Assembly (NCBI GenBank): GCA_904395335.1
Contig: CAJFNR010000041.1
Location: 1 to 64,000 of the forward strand
Length of the DNA stretch: 64,000 nt
Origin: Candidatus Avimonas narfae
Lineage (GTDB): Bacteria > Bacillota > Clostridia > Oscillospirales > Acutalibacteraceae
Direction of reading: 5' to 3'
This document shows positions 63,173 through 64,000 of this stretch, piece by piece. Every line of letters begins with the position of its first letter. Position 1 is the first letter of the stretch. The notes beneath the pieces are model-generated. The model did not search any database. It saw only the letters and a list, made by a program, of their open reading frames with translations, and was not told the origin of the DNA. A program made the translations under genes and the position numbers.

Positions 63173-64000
63173 TTATGAAAGCACGTATACGGCGACGTTT
63201 CGGCTGCCGAAGGACATGCACTCCTCATAGGTGTTCATAAACAGGTCCACCAACGCTTTACCCGACTTCAGAGCGCCGCCGGTATCACCCGCGATGGCAT
63301 AACCGTACACGTAGCTGCCGTCGGTGGATACAATATACAGCTTGGAGCCGTAGGGAATCAGGTTGGGATTGACGGCTACCACGCCCACCTGAGCAGGCAA
63401 GCCGCTGGCCGTCCAGTTTCCGGCCAGACCACGGTCATTGGTATAGGCGGTGGCACGCCCGGTATAGACGGCGGAGTAGTTGGCGGGCAGGCCGTTGGCA
63501 TCCAGCACCACCTCTTCCCGCTGAATGGTGGATACCGGGGCAGGCTTCTTGGTGCCGATCAGCTTAATTTCGGTGACAGGGGCCTGTGTGACCTCCTCCC
63601 CTACCAGCTCGGTGCCGGTTTTGGCGCCGTCCACATAGGTATCCTGATAGGTGTAGGTTTTCACGCCGTCCTTACCTTCCTGCTTGATCTGGGTGATGCC
63701 CTCCAGCAGGGAGTCAGTGTATTCCACCTCCGTGTCATAGGGAATGACTTCCGTGGAGGTGTACTGTCCGTATTCCACACGCGATACGCAGATGTTCAGC
63801 CCATCGCTGACCTGCTCGGAGACATGGACGCTGGAAATATCGTTTTCATCCAGGGTAACACCGACTTTTTGCAGGGCATCCGCCACCGTACCACCGGTCA
63901 TGCGGACCACGGAGGTATACCCGTCTGCCGTCACCTGGACGTCAAAAGCACGGTTAATTTCAATGGCGCCGCTGCGGGCGGCCACCTGGGAAATGACCTC
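63173..64000 (-). CDS. G5/3D-domain cell-wall protein (YabE-like), 5' end outside window
   Basis: At least 275 residues; the frame runs off the right edge. The residues VTADGYTSVVRMTGGTVADA and the repeat ending DENDISSVHVSEQVSDGLNI belong to a DUF348 ubiquitin-like repeat; EVEYTDSLLEGITQIKQEGK is a G5 domain; the C-terminal 3D domain shows YTGRATAYTNDRG, GVVAVNPNLIPYGSKLYIVS, GYAIAGDTGGALKS and VDLF with the three Asp. Such proteins (YabE/Rpf-like) cut or remodel peptidoglycan outside the cell. In Bacillus, yabE also lies in the origin region. Confidence 0.85.
   Translation of the reverse strand, partial: EVISQVAARSGAIEINRAFDVQVTADGYTSVVRMTGGTVADALQKVGVTLDENDISSVHVSEQVSDGLNICVSRVEYGQYTSTEVIPYDTEVEYTDSLLEGITQIKQEGKDGVKTYTYQDTYVDGAKTGTELVGEEVTQAPVTEIKLIGTKKPAPVSTIQREEVVLDANGLPANYSAVYTGRATAYTNDRGLAGNWTASGLPAQVGVVAVNPNLIPYGSKLYIVSTDGSYVYGYAIAGDTGGALKSGKALVDLFMNTYEECMSFGSRNVAVYVLS

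Overview
The window looks like chromosomal DNA from an anaerobic, spore-forming Firmicute of the Oscillospiraceae type (relatives of Flavonifractor, Lawsonibacter and Oscillibacter). This is inferred from high-GC coding DNA, an intact sporulation sigma factor SigK, the order dnaA-dnaN-S4-recF-remB-gyrB, the ParA/ParB/Noc set and the GGGtGRT/Fe-S scaffold pair. The right half lies next to the replication origin. The species cannot be fixed from sequence alone.

Bases 1-4.8 kb are an AT-rich accessory island. On the minus strand are two broken pieces of Rhs/YD-repeat polymorphic toxins and two small downstream genes that are probably immunity genes, one resembling DUF2691. On the plus strand are four small membrane-protein genes; at least one, and possibly three, directly follow the orphan 3' end of a coding frame, as toxin-tip/immunity cassettes would. 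A triple 9-bp repeat and a terminator mark the return to core DNA.

Bases 4.9-19.5 kb hold core and semi-core genes: GGGtGRT protein with an IscU-like scaffold, a DUF2975/HTH pair, secA, an MFS exporter behind a leader peptide and hairpins, a lipoprotein, a FakA-like mini-protein, two methyltransferases, and the minus-strand cluster ffs-dnaX-ybaB-recR-smpB. SigK follows. At 20.6-25.8 kb is a tightly overlapping three-gene operon (TerB-N/TerB-C protein, BrxD-like ATPase, Lhr-like helicase) of DNA-processing or defence character. At 25.9-31.6 kb are a BlaI repressor, an M56 (BlaR1-like) protease and two tandem DUF2079 membrane proteins; a 17-bp motif is shared by the blaI promoter and the region before the second DUF2079 gene.

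From 31.8 kb to the right edge nearly everything is on the minus strand. In transcription order: a truncated G5/3D-domain protein, an orphan MacB-type ATPase, a MATE exporter, mnmE, dnaA, dnaN, an S4 protein, recF, remB, gyrB, five YcxB-like membrane proteins, gyrA, an XRE-TPR regulator with twin operators, mnmG, rsmG, noc, parA, parB, serS, an acyl-ACP thioesterase and a CoiA-like nuclease candidate. A GH36 glycosidase and a P-loop kinase on the plus strand interrupt the noc-parA interval. ParB sites lie upstream of parA and inside mnmG. Relaxed DnaA boxes cluster in the dnaA-dnaN gap and again upstream of mnmE. No tRNA, rRNA, CRISPR array or insertion sequence was recognised.
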